Origin: Clostridia bacterium
GTDB taxonomy: Bacteria > Bacillota > Clostridia > Oscillospirales > RGIG577
Length of the DNA stretch: 14,444 bases
Direction of reading: 5' to 3'
Assembly (NCBI GenBank): GCA_017419325.1
Contig: JAFOLN010000374.1
Location: 1-14,444, forward strand
The first letter of the stretch is position 1; each line of letters begins with the position of its first letter. Below, one piece after another: positions 6,178-13,904 of this stretch. A program made the position numbers and the translations under genes. The notes below the pieces were generated by a model that did no database searches, had not been told where the DNA came from, and saw only the letters and a list, made by a program, of their open reading frames with translations.

Positions 6178-7386
6178 TTGGATAAGCTTATATATCATAT
6201 GTGGCTTACGCTGCTTTTGGGAGCAAAAAGCATAGAACTCGACCTGCTTTTGAACGCCTTCGGCAGCGCCGAGGAGGTATACCGCAAAACGAAGAGCGAG
6301 CTTATATCGCTGGGAGGACTCAAGCCGGAAACGGTGAACCTCATCATAAGAAGCAGGTCGCTTGACGACGCGAAGAAGGAGATAGAAAACTGCCGCAGGC
6401 TGGGCGTTCGCCTTGTGACCAGCTATGACGAGGATTTCCCCGTGCGGCTTTTAAATATTTACTGCCCGCCCCACATATTATATGTGAGGGGCGAGCTTGG
6501 CAACATCGACGAGGAGCTTTGCATATCCGTCGTGGGCACGAGAAGCTGCTCCGAATACGGCGTCGGCGCGGCAAGGTTCTTCGGACAGGGGCTTGCGGGT
6601 CTCGGCGTCACCGTCGTTTCCGGCGGCGCGCGGGGCATTGATACGGCTGCGCTAAGAGGCGCAAACGAGGCTTACGGGCGCACCATAGCCGTTATGGGCT
6701 GCGGCGTGAACGTGGTCTATCCCCCGGAGAACACGGGCTTCTTTAAAGAGATAGAAAAAAACGGCGCAATAATATCGGAGTTCCCCCTGAGCACTTCGCC
6801 GCTTCCGGGTAACTTTCCCATCCGAAACAGGATAATAAGCGGTCTTTCCCAGGGCGTTCTGGTGGTGGAGGCTCCCGAAAAGAGCGGCGCGCTTATAACG
6901 GCAAGGAACGCGCTTGAGCAGGGACGCGACATTTACGTTGTGCCCGGAAGGATTACGAGCAGACGAAGCGAGGGCTCAAACAACCTTATAAAAGAGGGCG
7001 CGTATCTTGTGACGAACGCCGACGACATCGTGCGCCAATACAGATACTTCATCCCCGTGATGCGGGAAAACCTGAAGCGGAGGCTTATGGAATACGAAAG
7101 GGAGCCCCGGGAGAACGCGGAACCGAAGACCGAGGAGCGCGTTTCAAAGGAAGAGGTGCGAAAGGCGGTCTTAAGCGAGGAGCCGCCGAAAAAGACGGTG
7201 CCGCTGGAAAAATACGAGGGCGCCGAAAGGGACGTGCTTTCGCTTCTTACACAGAGCGACATGATGCCCGACGAGATGCTTGTTAATCTGAATATATCCG
7301 CCCCGGAGCTTAATACCGCGCTTATAACGCTCGAAATGGAAGGGATAATTTCAAAAAAAATCGATAAACGCTATTCTATTATTTAA
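6178..7386 (+). CDS. dprA: DNA processing protein DprA (Smf)
   Basis: DprA binds incoming single-stranded DNA during transformation, protects it and loads RecA. It is also kept in many bacteria not known to be competent. The product is 402 aa from TTG 6178, ten bases after AAAGGAG (6161-6167). A GTG at 6169 is in frame but would touch the binding site, so TTG is preferred; start confidence is moderate. The N-terminal region (about 1-70) looks like a helix-hairpin SAM-type domain (SLGGLKPETVN). The Rossmann-like core has VVGTRSCSEYG, SGGARGIDTAA (148-158), VMGCGVNVVYPPEN, EFPLSTSPLPGNFPIRNRII, VVEAPEKSGALITA and VPGRITSRRSEGSN. After a charged linker (about 305-345) comes a C-terminal winged-helix domain ending LEMEGIISKKIDKRY. 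Gene order dprA-topA-trmFO is conserved in Firmicutes. Confidence 0.93.
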   Translation: MDKLIYHMWLTLLLGAKSIELDLLLNAFGSAEEVYRKTKSELISLGGLKPETVNLIIRSRSLDDAKKEIENCRRLGVRLVTSYDEDFPVRLLNIYCPPHILYVRGELGNIDEELCISVVGTRSCSEYGVGAARFFGQGLAGLGVTVVSGGARGIDTAALRGANEAYGRTIAVMGCGVNVVYPPENTGFFKEIEKNGAIISEFPLSTSPLPGNFPIRNRIISGLSQGVLVVEAPEKSGALITARNALEQGRDIYVVPGRITSRRSEGSNNLIKEGAYLVTNADDIVRQYRYFIPVMRENLKRRLMEYEREPRENAEPKTEERVSKEEVRKAVLSEEPPKKTVPLEKYEGAERDVLSLLTQSDMMPDEMLVNLNISAPELNTALITLEMEGIISKKIDKRYSII

Positions 7387-7393
7387 AAAGTTA

Positions 7394-7402
7394 TGGTACA
7401 AT
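7394..7402 (+). promoter_or_regulatory. Possible extended -10 promoter for topA
   Basis: TGGTACAAT (7394-7402) matches an extended -10 (TGn plus TACAAT) and lies about 100 bases before topA. The -35 position (near 7374, TTCTAT) is a poor match. The 118-base gap between dprA and topA holds no clear terminator, so topA may also be read from upstream. Confidence 0.35.
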
Positions 7403-7504
7403 AATTAGCGATTTATGCTTTTTGCTTACAAATCGTGGAAAATGGAACTATGAAGAACGAATAATCGGTTTTTCACGCCTTATATATCTGAAAGGAATGA
7501 TCCA

Positions 7505-9643
7505 ATGTCATATCTTGTCATTGTAGAGTCTCCCTCCAAGGCGCGCACCATAGGACGGTACCTGGGGAGCAACTATACAATAGAGGCCTCGATGGGCCAT
7601 TTGAGAGACCTGCCCAAAAGTCAGCTTGGAGTAGACGTTTCGAACAACTTCGAGCCCAAGTATATATCAATCCGGGGCAAGGGACCTCTCATTTCAAAGC
7701 TTAAAAAGGACGCGAAGAAAGCCGACAAGGTATTTCTCGCGACCGACCCCGACCGCGAGGGCGAGGCCATATCGTGGCACCTGGCGCAGCTTCTCGGGCT
7801 TGACGAGAACGAGCCCATTCGCGTCACTTTCAATGAAATAACGAAGACGGCCGTAAAGAACGGCATAAAGAATCCCCGCGTCATAGACAAAAAGCTTGTG
7901 GACGCGCAGCAGGCGCGCCGCGTGCTTGACAGGATAGTGGGCTATAAGATAAGCCCCGTACTGTGGCGCACCGTAAAGAAGGGACTGAGCGCGGGAAGGG
8001 TTCAGTCCGTGGCGACCCGCCTTGTGGTGGACAGGGAAGAGGAGATAAACAACTTCGAGCCGAAGGAATACTGGAACATCGACGTCGACCTTATAAGCCC
8101 GAAGCAGAAGCGGGCGTTCAACGCAAAGTACTACGCCCCTGTGGGCGCAAAAAAGCAGGAGACCGTGCCGAACAAGGAGCGCGCCGACGAGATACTTTCG
8201 GCCGTTTCCGGCGCGAAGTATTCGGTAAGGAGCGTAAAGCGCTCCGAGAAGCAGAAAAAGCCCTACGCTCCGTTCATAACGAGCACGCTCCAGCAGGAGG
8301 CGTCCTACAAGCTGGGCTTCCAGCCGAGAAAGACCATGTCGGTGGCGCAGGAGCTCTACGAGGGCGTAAACATCCCGGGACGCGGCTCCGTCGGACTCAT
8401 AACGTATATGAGAACCGACTCCCTTCGCATATCAGACGAGGCGAGAAGCGCCGCCCGCGACCTTATAGTATCGCGCTACGGCGAGGAGTATTACCCGCCC
8501 CAGCCCCGCATATACAAGGCAAAGTCCGGCGCGCAGGACGCCCACGAGGCCATACGTCCCACATATGTGGAGCTTACGCCGGAAAAGCTTAAGGACAGCC
8601 TTTCAAAGGACGACTACAAGCTCTACAAGCTCATATGGGAGCGGTTCATAGCAAGTCAGATGGCAAGCGCGGTATACGCGTCGACCGTTGCGGACATTGA
8701 GGCGAACGGCCATATATTCAAGGCGGCGGGAAGCACGCTTATATTCCCCGGATACACCGCCGTGTACGTTGACACCAACGATACGGACGCGCAGACGGCT
8801 CAGAAGGGCAGACGCCAGAAGAGCCTGCCGGAGCTTGGCGAGGGCGACGAGCTTAAATTCGAGGCCATCCATTCGGAGCAGATGTTCACGCAGCCGCCTC
8901 CGCGCTACAACGAGGCCACCCTTATAAAGACGCTGGAGGAGAACGGTATAGGCCGCCCCAGCACCTACGCTCCCACCGTCACCACCATAATAGCCCGCGG
9001 CTATGTGGTGCGCGACAAAAAGATGCTCATTCCCACGGAGCTTGGGGAGCTTACGACGAAGATAATGAAGGAGAACTTCGACGATATAGTAGACGTGTCG
9101 TTTACGGCGAACATGGAAAAGAAGCTTGACGAGGTGGAGGAGGGCGACCGCTCCTGGACGAGCGTGCTTTCCGAGTTCTACGGCGACTTTGACGAATCCC
9201 TGAAGGAAGCGGAAAAGAAGCTTGGCGACTTAAGCCTCAAGATACCCGATGAGGAGAGCGACGTGGTATGCGAGCTGTGCGGCAGGAAGATGGTATACAA
9301 GATGGGACGAAACGGCAGATTTCTTGCCTGTCCCGGATTTCCCGAGTGCCGCAACACGAAGTCTATCGTTGAGAAGATAGGCGTTAAATGCCCCGAGTGC
9401 GGCAGCGATATAATAAAAAGAAAATCAAAGACGAATAAAGTCTTTTACGCCTGTGAAAAACAGGACTGCAAGTTCATTCAGTGGGACGAGCCGACGAACG
9501 AAAAGTGTCCCAAGTGCGGCGGCATGATCCTTAAAAAGACGCGCTGGGGCAGAAAGCTCTACTGTATGAACGAGGACTGCGATTATGAGAGGAGCTTGGA
9601 CGGTGCAGGCAAGAGTAATAGGAGCGGGTCTGGCAGGAAGTGA
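7505..9643 (+). CDS. topA: DNA topoisomerase I (type IA)
   Basis: It relaxes negative supercoils by a transient break of one strand through a 5'-phosphotyrosine. The product is 712 aa, typical for Firmicutes TopA. The TOPRIM domain is at the N-terminus, with VIVESPSKA (Glu8) and FLATDPDREGEAISWHL. The core has DAQQARRVLDRIVGYKIS and GLSAGRVQSVA. The catalytic tyrosine is Tyr301 in LITYMRTDSLRIS, followed by AHEAIRPT and YNEATLIKTLEENGIGRPSTY. The C-terminus carries three four-cysteine zinc ribbons: CELCG...CPGFPEC, CPECG...CEKQDC and CPKCGG...CMNEDC (about residues 590-695). ATG 7505 follows AAAGGA by eight bases. Its last 41 bases overlap the start of trmFO in another frame, and the trmFO ribosome binding site lies inside topA. 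Confidence 0.97.
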   Translation: MSYLVIVESPSKARTIGRYLGSNYTIEASMGHLRDLPKSQLGVDVSNNFEPKYISIRGKGPLISKLKKDAKKADKVFLATDPDREGEAISWHLAQLLGLDENEPIRVTFNEITKTAVKNGIKNPRVIDKKLVDAQQARRVLDRIVGYKISPVLWRTVKKGLSAGRVQSVATRLVVDREEEINNFEPKEYWNIDVDLISPKQKRAFNAKYYAPVGAKKQETVPNKERADEILSAVSGAKYSVRSVKRSEKQKKPYAPFITSTLQQEASYKLGFQPRKTMSVAQELYEGVNIPGRGSVGLITYMRTDSLRISDEARSAARDLIVSRYGEEYYPPQPRIYKAKSGAQDAHEAIRPTYVELTPEKLKDSLSKDDYKLYKLIWERFIASQMASAVYASTVADIEANGHIFKAAGSTLIFPGYTAVYVDTNDTDAQTAQKGRRQKSLPELGEGDELKFEAIHSEQMFTQPPPRYNEATLIKTLEENGIGRPSTYAPTVTTIIARGYVVRDKKMLIPTELGELTTKIMKENFDDIVDVSFTANMEKKLDEVEEGDRSWTSVLSEFYGDFDESLKEAEKKLGDLSLKIPDEESDVVCELCGRKMVYKMGRNGRFLACPGFPECRNTKSIVEKIGVKCPECGSDIIKRKSKTNKVFYACEKQDCKFIQWDEPTNEKCPKCGGMILKKTRWGRKLYCMNEDCDYERSLDGAGKSNRSGSGRK

Positions 9644-10910
9644 GGCGGCGTGGCAGCTTGCGCGCCGCGGCATAAAGGTGGAGCTTTTGGAGCAGAAGCC
9701 GGTATGCTTTTCCCCCGCCCATAAAAGCGAGGGCTTTGCGGAGCTCGTATGCTCAAATTCCCTTAGAGCCGCGGGCCTTGAGAACGCGGTGGGACTTTTA
9801 AAGCATGAAATGCGCGCCCTTTCCTCGCTCATAATGGAGTGCGCCGACGAAAACAGCGTTCCCGCGGGCGGCGCGTTGGCGGTGGACAGACGCGGCTTTG
9901 AAAAAAGCGTGACGGAGCGCATAAAGGCCGAGCCGAATATAACGGTCATAACAGGAAGGGTGACCGAAATCGACGCCGACATCCCGACGGTAATAGCCAC
10001 CGGGCCGCTTACCGACGACGAGCTTTTTTCCGACATACAAAAGAAGGTGGGGCGCGAAAGCCTCCACTTTTTCGACGCGGCGGCTCCCATAGTGGAGTTC
10101 GAGTCAATAAACATGGACAAGGCGTACCTTGCGTCCCGCTACGGGCGCGGCACGCCGGATTATATAAACTGCCCCATGACGAGAGAGGAGTACGACGCAT
10201 TTTACGACGCGCTTATAACGGCAGAGTGCGCCGAGCTTCACGATTTTGAAAAGGGGCGCGTGTTCGAGGGCTGCATGCCCGTTGAAGTAATGGCGGCGCG
10301 GGGCAGGGAAACGCTGCTTTTCGGCCCCTTAAAGCCCGTGGGGCTCACGGATCCCCATACGGGGAAGCTTCCCCATGCCGTGGTGCAGTTAAGGCGCGAC
10401 AACGCCGACGGCACCATGTACAATATGGTGGGCTTTCAGACGCACCTTAAATTCCCCGAGCAGAAGCGCGTGTTTTCCATGATACCGGGGCTTGAGAACG
10501 CGGCGTTCTCCCGCTACGGAGTTATGCACCGCAATACGTTCATTGATTCGCCGCGCATACTTGACAAATTCTATCGGATGAAGCATGATAAAAATATATG
10601 GTTCGCGGGTCAGATAACGGGCGTGGAGGGGTACGTTGAGTCGGCCTCGAGCGGCCTTTTGTGCGGGCTTAATCTTGCACGCGTGCTTTCGGGGAAGGAC
10701 CCGGTTGACTTCACGCGGGACACGGCCATAGGCGCGCTTTCGAACTACATAAGCGACGAGACTGTCGAAAGCTTCCAGCCCATGAACGTAAACTTCGGCA
10801 TAATGTCGCCGCTTGGCTTCAAGGTGAAGCCGAAGCGGGAAAAGAACTTAAAAATTTCCGAACGCGCGCTTTTAAAGATAGAGGAGTTAAAAAAGAGCTT
10901 TAATATTTAA
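9603..10910 (+). CDS. trmFO: Folate/FAD-dependent tRNA (uracil-54-C5)-methyltransferase TrmFO
   Basis: TrmFO makes m5U54 in the T-loop of tRNAs using 5,10-methylenetetrahydrofolate and FADH2 instead of S-adenosylmethionine; it was formerly annotated Gid. The product is 435 aa from GTG 9603, eight bases after AGAGGAG (9588-9594). An ATG at 9585 overlaps that site and would add six residues not seen in relatives. The FAD-binding motif is VIGAGLAGSEAAW (5-17). The two functional cysteines of the family are at Cys50 (ELVCSNSLR) and Cys224 (FEGCMPVEVMA). Other matches are PAGGALAVDR, LFGPLKPVGLTDP, VQLRRDNADGTMYNMVGFQT, and AGQITGVEGYVESASSGL with NFGIM near the end. It overlaps topA by 41 bases, suggesting translational coupling; plsX follows after 15 bases. 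The topA-trmFO pairing is common in Firmicutes. Confidence 0.96.
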   Translation: MQARVIGAGLAGSEAAWQLARRGIKVELLEQKPVCFSPAHKSEGFAELVCSNSLRAAGLENAVGLLKHEMRALSSLIMECADENSVPAGGALAVDRRGFEKSVTERIKAEPNITVITGRVTEIDADIPTVIATGPLTDDELFSDIQKKVGRESLHFFDAAAPIVEFESINMDKAYLASRYGRGTPDYINCPMTREEYDAFYDALITAECAELHDFEKGRVFEGCMPVEVMAARGRETLLFGPLKPVGLTDPHTGKLPHAVVQLRRDNADGTMYNMVGFQTHLKFPEQKRVFSMIPGLENAAFSRYGVMHRNTFIDSPRILDKFYRMKHDKNIWFAGQITGVEGYVESASSGLLCGLNLARVLSGKDPVDFTRDTAIGALSNYISDETVESFQPMNVNFGIMSPLGFKVKPKREKNLKISERALLKIEELKKSFNI

Positions 10911-10925
10911 GGCAGGTGTGTATAT

Positions 10926-11942
10926 ATGAACATAATTATTGATGCATTCGGCGGCGACCTGGGCCCCCGCGCGGCGATAGACGGCGCGCTCATGGCCATG
11001 AACGAAAGAAGCGACATAAAGGTAACGCTTTCGGGCGACGAGGAAAAGCTTAAGGCGGAGATCGAGGCCGCAGGCGCGGCGGGCAGATTTTCCATACTTC
11101 ACGCGCCCGCGGTCATAGACGGCCACGACGACCCCACCTCGGCGGTCAAGAACAAGCCCGACTCATCCATGATGACGGGGCTTCGCGTCCTCTCCGAGGG
11201 CGGCGGCGACGCATTTATAAGCGCGGGCAACACCGGCGCGCTTTTTGCGGGCGGCACCCTTATCGTAAAGCGCCTTCCGGGCGTCAAGCGCGGCGCGCTT
11301 GCGCCTCTGCTTCCGTCGAAGGACGGCCTCTTTATGCTCATAGACGCGGGCGCGAACATCGTATGCACCCCGCAGATGCTCATGCAGTTCGGCGTTATGG
11401 GAAGCATATATATGCGTATGGTAAAGGGCGTAAGCAATCCGAGAGTAGGCCTTTTGAACGTGGGCGCGGAGGACACGAAGGGCACCGAGCTTCAGCTTGA
11501 GGCGTATAAGCTCCTTTCGGGCGCCGACATAAACTTTATTGGCAACATCGAGGGGCGCGACGTGCCGTATTCCGCCGCTGACGTGGTCGTGACCGACGGA
11601 TTTACGGGCAACGTGGCGTTAAAGCTCTACGAGGGTCTTGCAAAGGTGCTCATGGGCAGCGTAAAGGACGTGTTCATGTCGGGCACGAAGGCGAAGCTGG
11701 GCGCAATGATGGTGAAGGATTCGTTTATGGACTTAAAGAAGCGCTACGACTATAAGGAAGTGGGCGGCACGGCGTTCTTAGGCATTAAGAAGCCCGTATT
11801 CAAGACCCACGGCTCATCCGACGCGCGCACCTTCTACAGCACCATAATAAACGTAAGCGACTACGTTAAGGCCGACGTTACGAATGAGATAAGAAAGGGC
11901 ATAGAAGCGTCCGACACGGACAGAAAAGTTCAAAACATTTGA
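10926..11942 (+). CDS. plsX: Phosphate acyltransferase PlsX
   Basis: PlsX converts acyl-ACP and phosphate to acyl-phosphate, which PlsY uses to start phospholipid synthesis; it is a peripheral membrane enzyme. The product is 338 aa, normal length. Motifs are IIDAFGGDLGP (family usually AVDAMGGD), SAVKNKPDSSMMTGLRVL, GGGDAFISAGNTGALFAGG, LLNVGAEDTKGTELQLEAY, FIGNIEGRDV, DVVVTDGFTGNVALKLYEG, YKEVGGTAFLGIKKPVFKTHGSSDA and a C-terminal helix. Met-to-Phe in the DAMGGD motif is minor. ATG 10926 follows AGGTG (10914-10918) by seven bases and sits 15 bases after trmFO, so it probably shares that transcript. In many Firmicutes plsX is followed by fab genes and acpP before rnc. Here none of them is present, and a 210-base hairpin-rich gap leads straight to rnc. 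Confidence 0.96.
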   Translation: MNIIIDAFGGDLGPRAAIDGALMAMNERSDIKVTLSGDEEKLKAEIEAAGAAGRFSILHAPAVIDGHDDPTSAVKNKPDSSMMTGLRVLSEGGGDAFISAGNTGALFAGGTLIVKRLPGVKRGALAPLLPSKDGLFMLIDAGANIVCTPQMLMQFGVMGSIYMRMVKGVSNPRVGLLNVGAEDTKGTELQLEAYKLLSGADINFIGNIEGRDVPYSAADVVVTDGFTGNVALKLYEGLAKVLMGSVKDVFMSGTKAKLGAMMVKDSFMDLKKRYDYKEVGGTAFLGIKKPVFKTHGSSDARTFYSTIINVSDYVKADVTNEIRKGIEASDTDRKVQNI

Positions 11943-11968
11943 CAGAAGGTCAGTTTTCGCGTATTATT

Positions 11969-12002
11969 TTAAATGTGCGGCCATGCCGGGCCGCACATTT
12001 AA
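11969..12002. repeat. Long perfect hairpin downstream of plsX
   Basis: TTAAATGTGCGGCC (11969-11982) and GGCCGCACATTTAA (11989-12002) form a 14-bp perfect stem with a 6-base loop. No T-run follows, so it is not a typical terminator. It may protect the plsX mRNA 3' end, or be part of the rnc leader. Confidence 0.7.
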
Positions 12003-12007
12003 TGCGG

Positions 12008-12023
12008 TTTCCCGGAAGGGAAA
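12008..12023. repeat. Short hairpin in plsX-rnc gap
   Basis: TTTCCC (12008-12013) and GGGAAA (12018-12023) with a GGAA loop, directly after the 14-bp hairpin. The flanking AATGCGG occurs on both sides (12001 and 12022). Confidence 0.45.
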
Positions 12024-12074
12024 TGCGGCCGGATGATAAGCATTTACAATAAAAAAGCTTTGTGCAAAAAAGCA

Positions 12075-12128
12075 GGCCGTATCAAAGAACGCGGGTATCT
12101 CTCGATTTTTGATATGGTCTTATTTTTT
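12075..12128 (+). terminator. Terminator-like hairpin just upstream of rnc
   Basis: GGCCGTATCAAA (12075-12086) pairs with TTTGATATGGTC (12108-12119), twelve pairs including two G-U, with a 21-base loop, followed by TTATTTTTT (12120-12128). It ends about 15 bases before the rnc ribosome binding site. It could end the topA-trmFO-plsX transcript or attenuate rnc. GGCCGT at 12075-12080 can also pair with GCGGCC at 12025-12030, which would compete with the terminator. Confidence 0.55.
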
Positions 12129-12152
12129 CGTTAAAGCAATTTGGGAGGAAGC

Positions 12153-12854
12153 ATGGATAAAAGAGAGGAAAAGCTTTGTGAAAAGATAGGATATGAATTC
12201 AAGGATATGTCGATACTTGAAAACGCGCTGACCCACAGCTCGTTCGCAAACGAGAACCACTCGAAGCACGGCCACTCCAACGAGAGACTGGAGTTTTTGG
12301 GCGACAGCGTTTTAAGCATCATGGTGTCGGAGTATCTTTACAAGCACTACTACAACATGCCCGAGGGTGAGCTTACGAAGATACGCTCAAACGTGGTATG
12401 CGAGCGCTCGCTTTACGAGCGGGCGAAGGAGATAGGCCTCGGCGGGTATCTTTACCTCGGCCGCGGCGAGGAGGCAACCAACGGCCGAAGCCGCACGTCC
12501 ATCCTTGCGGATGCGTATGAGGCGCTTATGGGCGCGGTATATCTCGACGGCGGGCTTACGGCGGTGCGCCATATTTTCATGCCCCGCTTTATCGACCCCA
12601 TAAAGAAGGCGGCGGCGGGCAAGTCTTTAAAGGATTACAAGACGATGCTCCAGGAGATAGTGCAGAAGAACAAGGAAGAGGTATTGAGCTACGAGCTAAA
12701 GAGCGAGAGCGGCCCCGACCATCTGAAGGTGTTCGAGGTGGACGTAATGCTCAACAACAACGTGTTCGCCTCCGGCAAGGGACGAAGCAAAAAGGAGGCG
12801 CAGCAGGACGCGGCGCGCCTTGCTTTGGTGCTGATGGGAGAAATAAAGCCGTGA
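12153..12854 (+). CDS. rnc: Ribonuclease III
   Basis: RNase III is a Mg-dependent endonuclease that cuts double-stranded RNA in rRNA precursors and in some mRNAs and antisense pairs. The product is 233 aa. The catalytic domain has the signature ERLEFLGDSVLSIMVSEYL (44-62) with its metal-binding Glu and Asp. A second acidic pair sits in DAYEALMGAVYLDGG (Asp120, Glu123). The double-stranded RNA-binding domain is at about 160-230 (DYKTMLQEIVQ, YELKSESGPDHLKVFEVDV, GKGRSKKEAQQDAARLAL). ATG 12153 follows GGGAGGA (12143-12149). An in-frame TTG at 12141 overlaps that site and is rejected. The stop overlaps the GTG of the next gene by four bases. The structured leader before it recalls that RNase III cuts its own leader in E. 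coli; whether that applies here is unknown. Confidence 0.96.
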   Translation: MDKREEKLCEKIGYEFKDMSILENALTHSSFANENHSKHGHSNERLEFLGDSVLSIMVSEYLYKHYYNMPEGELTKIRSNVVCERSLYERAKEIGLGGYLYLGRGEEATNGRSRTSILADAYEALMGAVYLDGGLTAVRHIFMPRFIDPIKKAAAGKSLKDYKTMLQEIVQKNKEEVLSYELKSESGPDHLKVFEVDVMLNNNVFASGKGRSKKEAQQDAARLALVLMGEIKP

Positions 12855-13870
12855 CAGGGCGCATGCGCACAATAAACATTCCCATATTCGTGCCGCACCT
12901 CGGCTGCCCGAACGACTGCGTTTTCTGCGACCAGCACAAAATAACGATGAACGCATTCGTTCCGAACGCGGAGCGCGTGCGGGCGCTTATAGAGGAGACG
13001 CTTAAATATACGGACTCGCTTTCAACGCCCGTCCGCATAGAGGCCGCCTTCTTCGGAGGCAGCTTCACGGCGATAGACGGGGAGTTAAGACGCGAGCTTC
13101 TGTCGGCGGCGCATGAGTACCGCGGCAGGATAGACGGCATACGCCTTTCAACACGCCCCGACGCAATAGACGAAAGCATTCTTTCGGAGCTTCGAGCGTT
13201 CGGCGTTACGGCAATAGAGCTGGGCGCCCAGTCCATGAGCGACCGCGTGCTTCGGCTTTCAAACAGGGGACATACTTCGGAGGATACGCGCCGCGCGGCT
13301 CGCATGATACGCGAGGGCGGCTTTTCTTTGGGTCTTCAGATGATGACCGGCCTTGTGGGCGACGACCGCGAGACGTGCCTTTATACGGCGCGTGAGATTA
13401 TAGCCCTTCGCCCCGACACCGTAAGGATATACCCTTGCGTAGTCATCCCGGGCACAAGGCTCTGGGACATGGCCGAGCGAGGCGAATATACGCCCCAGAG
13501 CGTTTCGGAGGCGGTCTCGGTATGCGCCGAGCTTATTCCGATGTTCACGCGCGAGAATATTACGATACTGCGCGTGGGGCTTATGGAGAATGAAATATTG
13601 TCCTCCGGGGAGGTAAAGGGCGCGTACCATCCGTCTCTCGGGGAGCTTTGCTACTCACGGGTGTTCTATAACGCCGCGTGCCGCGAATTGGAGCGCACGG
13701 GCGCGCCAAAGCGCGTTGAAATCCGCGTTCCGCCCCGCGCGTCGTCGAAAATGACGGGACATAAGAGAGAGAATATCGAGAAATTAAAGGCCCGTTTTTC
13801 GCTCGGATATATAAAGGTCAGAGAGGACGAAAGCCTTAAGGATTTTGAGGTTCAGGTAAATTGCGTATAA
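12851..13870 (+). CDS. Radical SAM protein, Elp3/MiaB/NifB-like, substrate unknown
   Basis: This is a predicted iron-sulfur enzyme that cleaves S-adenosylmethionine to start a radical reaction; the substrate is not recognisable. The product is 339 aa from GTG 12851. The GTGA overlap with the rnc stop and GGGAG (12836-12840) ten bases upstream support that start; ATG 12863 is the alternative. The cluster motif is C19-PND-C23-VF-C26 (CxxxCxxC) near the N-terminus, preceded by IPIFVPHLG. Then come EAAFFGGSFTAID (a glycine-rich SAM-contact region), RLSTRPDAID, AIELGAQSMSDRVLRLSNRGHT and LQMMTGLVGDD, as in Elp3/HemN-type barrels. No acetyltransferase domain follows, unlike true Elp3. Related genes often sit next to rnc in Clostridia, from memory. 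A role in RNA modification is only inferred from the neighbour and family. Confidence 0.85.
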   Translation: MTGRMRTINIPIFVPHLGCPNDCVFCDQHKITMNAFVPNAERVRALIEETLKYTDSLSTPVRIEAAFFGGSFTAIDGELRRELLSAAHEYRGRIDGIRLSTRPDAIDESILSELRAFGVTAIELGAQSMSDRVLRLSNRGHTSEDTRRAARMIREGGFSLGLQMMTGLVGDDRETCLYTAREIIALRPDTVRIYPCVVIPGTRLWDMAERGEYTPQSVSEAVSVCAELIPMFTRENITILRVGLMENEILSSGEVKGAYHPSLGELCYSRVFYNAACRELERTGAPKRVEIRVPPRASSKMTGHKRENIEKLKARFSLGYIKVREDESLKDFEVQVNCV

Positions 13871-13900
13871 AAAAGCTGCGGCGTATGCCGCAGCTTTTTT
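13869..13900. terminator. Two-way terminator between radical SAM gene and galU
   Basis: AAAAAAGCTGCGGC (13869-13882) and GCCGCAGCTTTTTT (13887-13900) form a 14-bp perfect stem with a GTAT loop. The T-run on each strand lies within the stem ends, so it fits termination of both convergent genes. It begins inside the stop codon of the radical SAM gene. Confidence 0.92.
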
Positions 13901-13904
13901 CATT

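Noticed and set aside
7405..7436. CGATTT/AAATCG hairpin (7409-7414, 7430-7435) between dprA and topA as terminator
   Set aside because: Only six A/T-rich pairs with a long loop and no following T-run.
7963..8592. Long plus-strand open frame inside topA (209 codons)
   Set aside because: It is an out-of-frame shadow with low-complexity Arg/Gly-rich translation; topA is fully supported there.
9425..10120. Minus-strand 231-codon frame across the topA/trmFO junction
   Set aside because: It is antisense to two conserved genes, with no start signal and no recognisable motifs.
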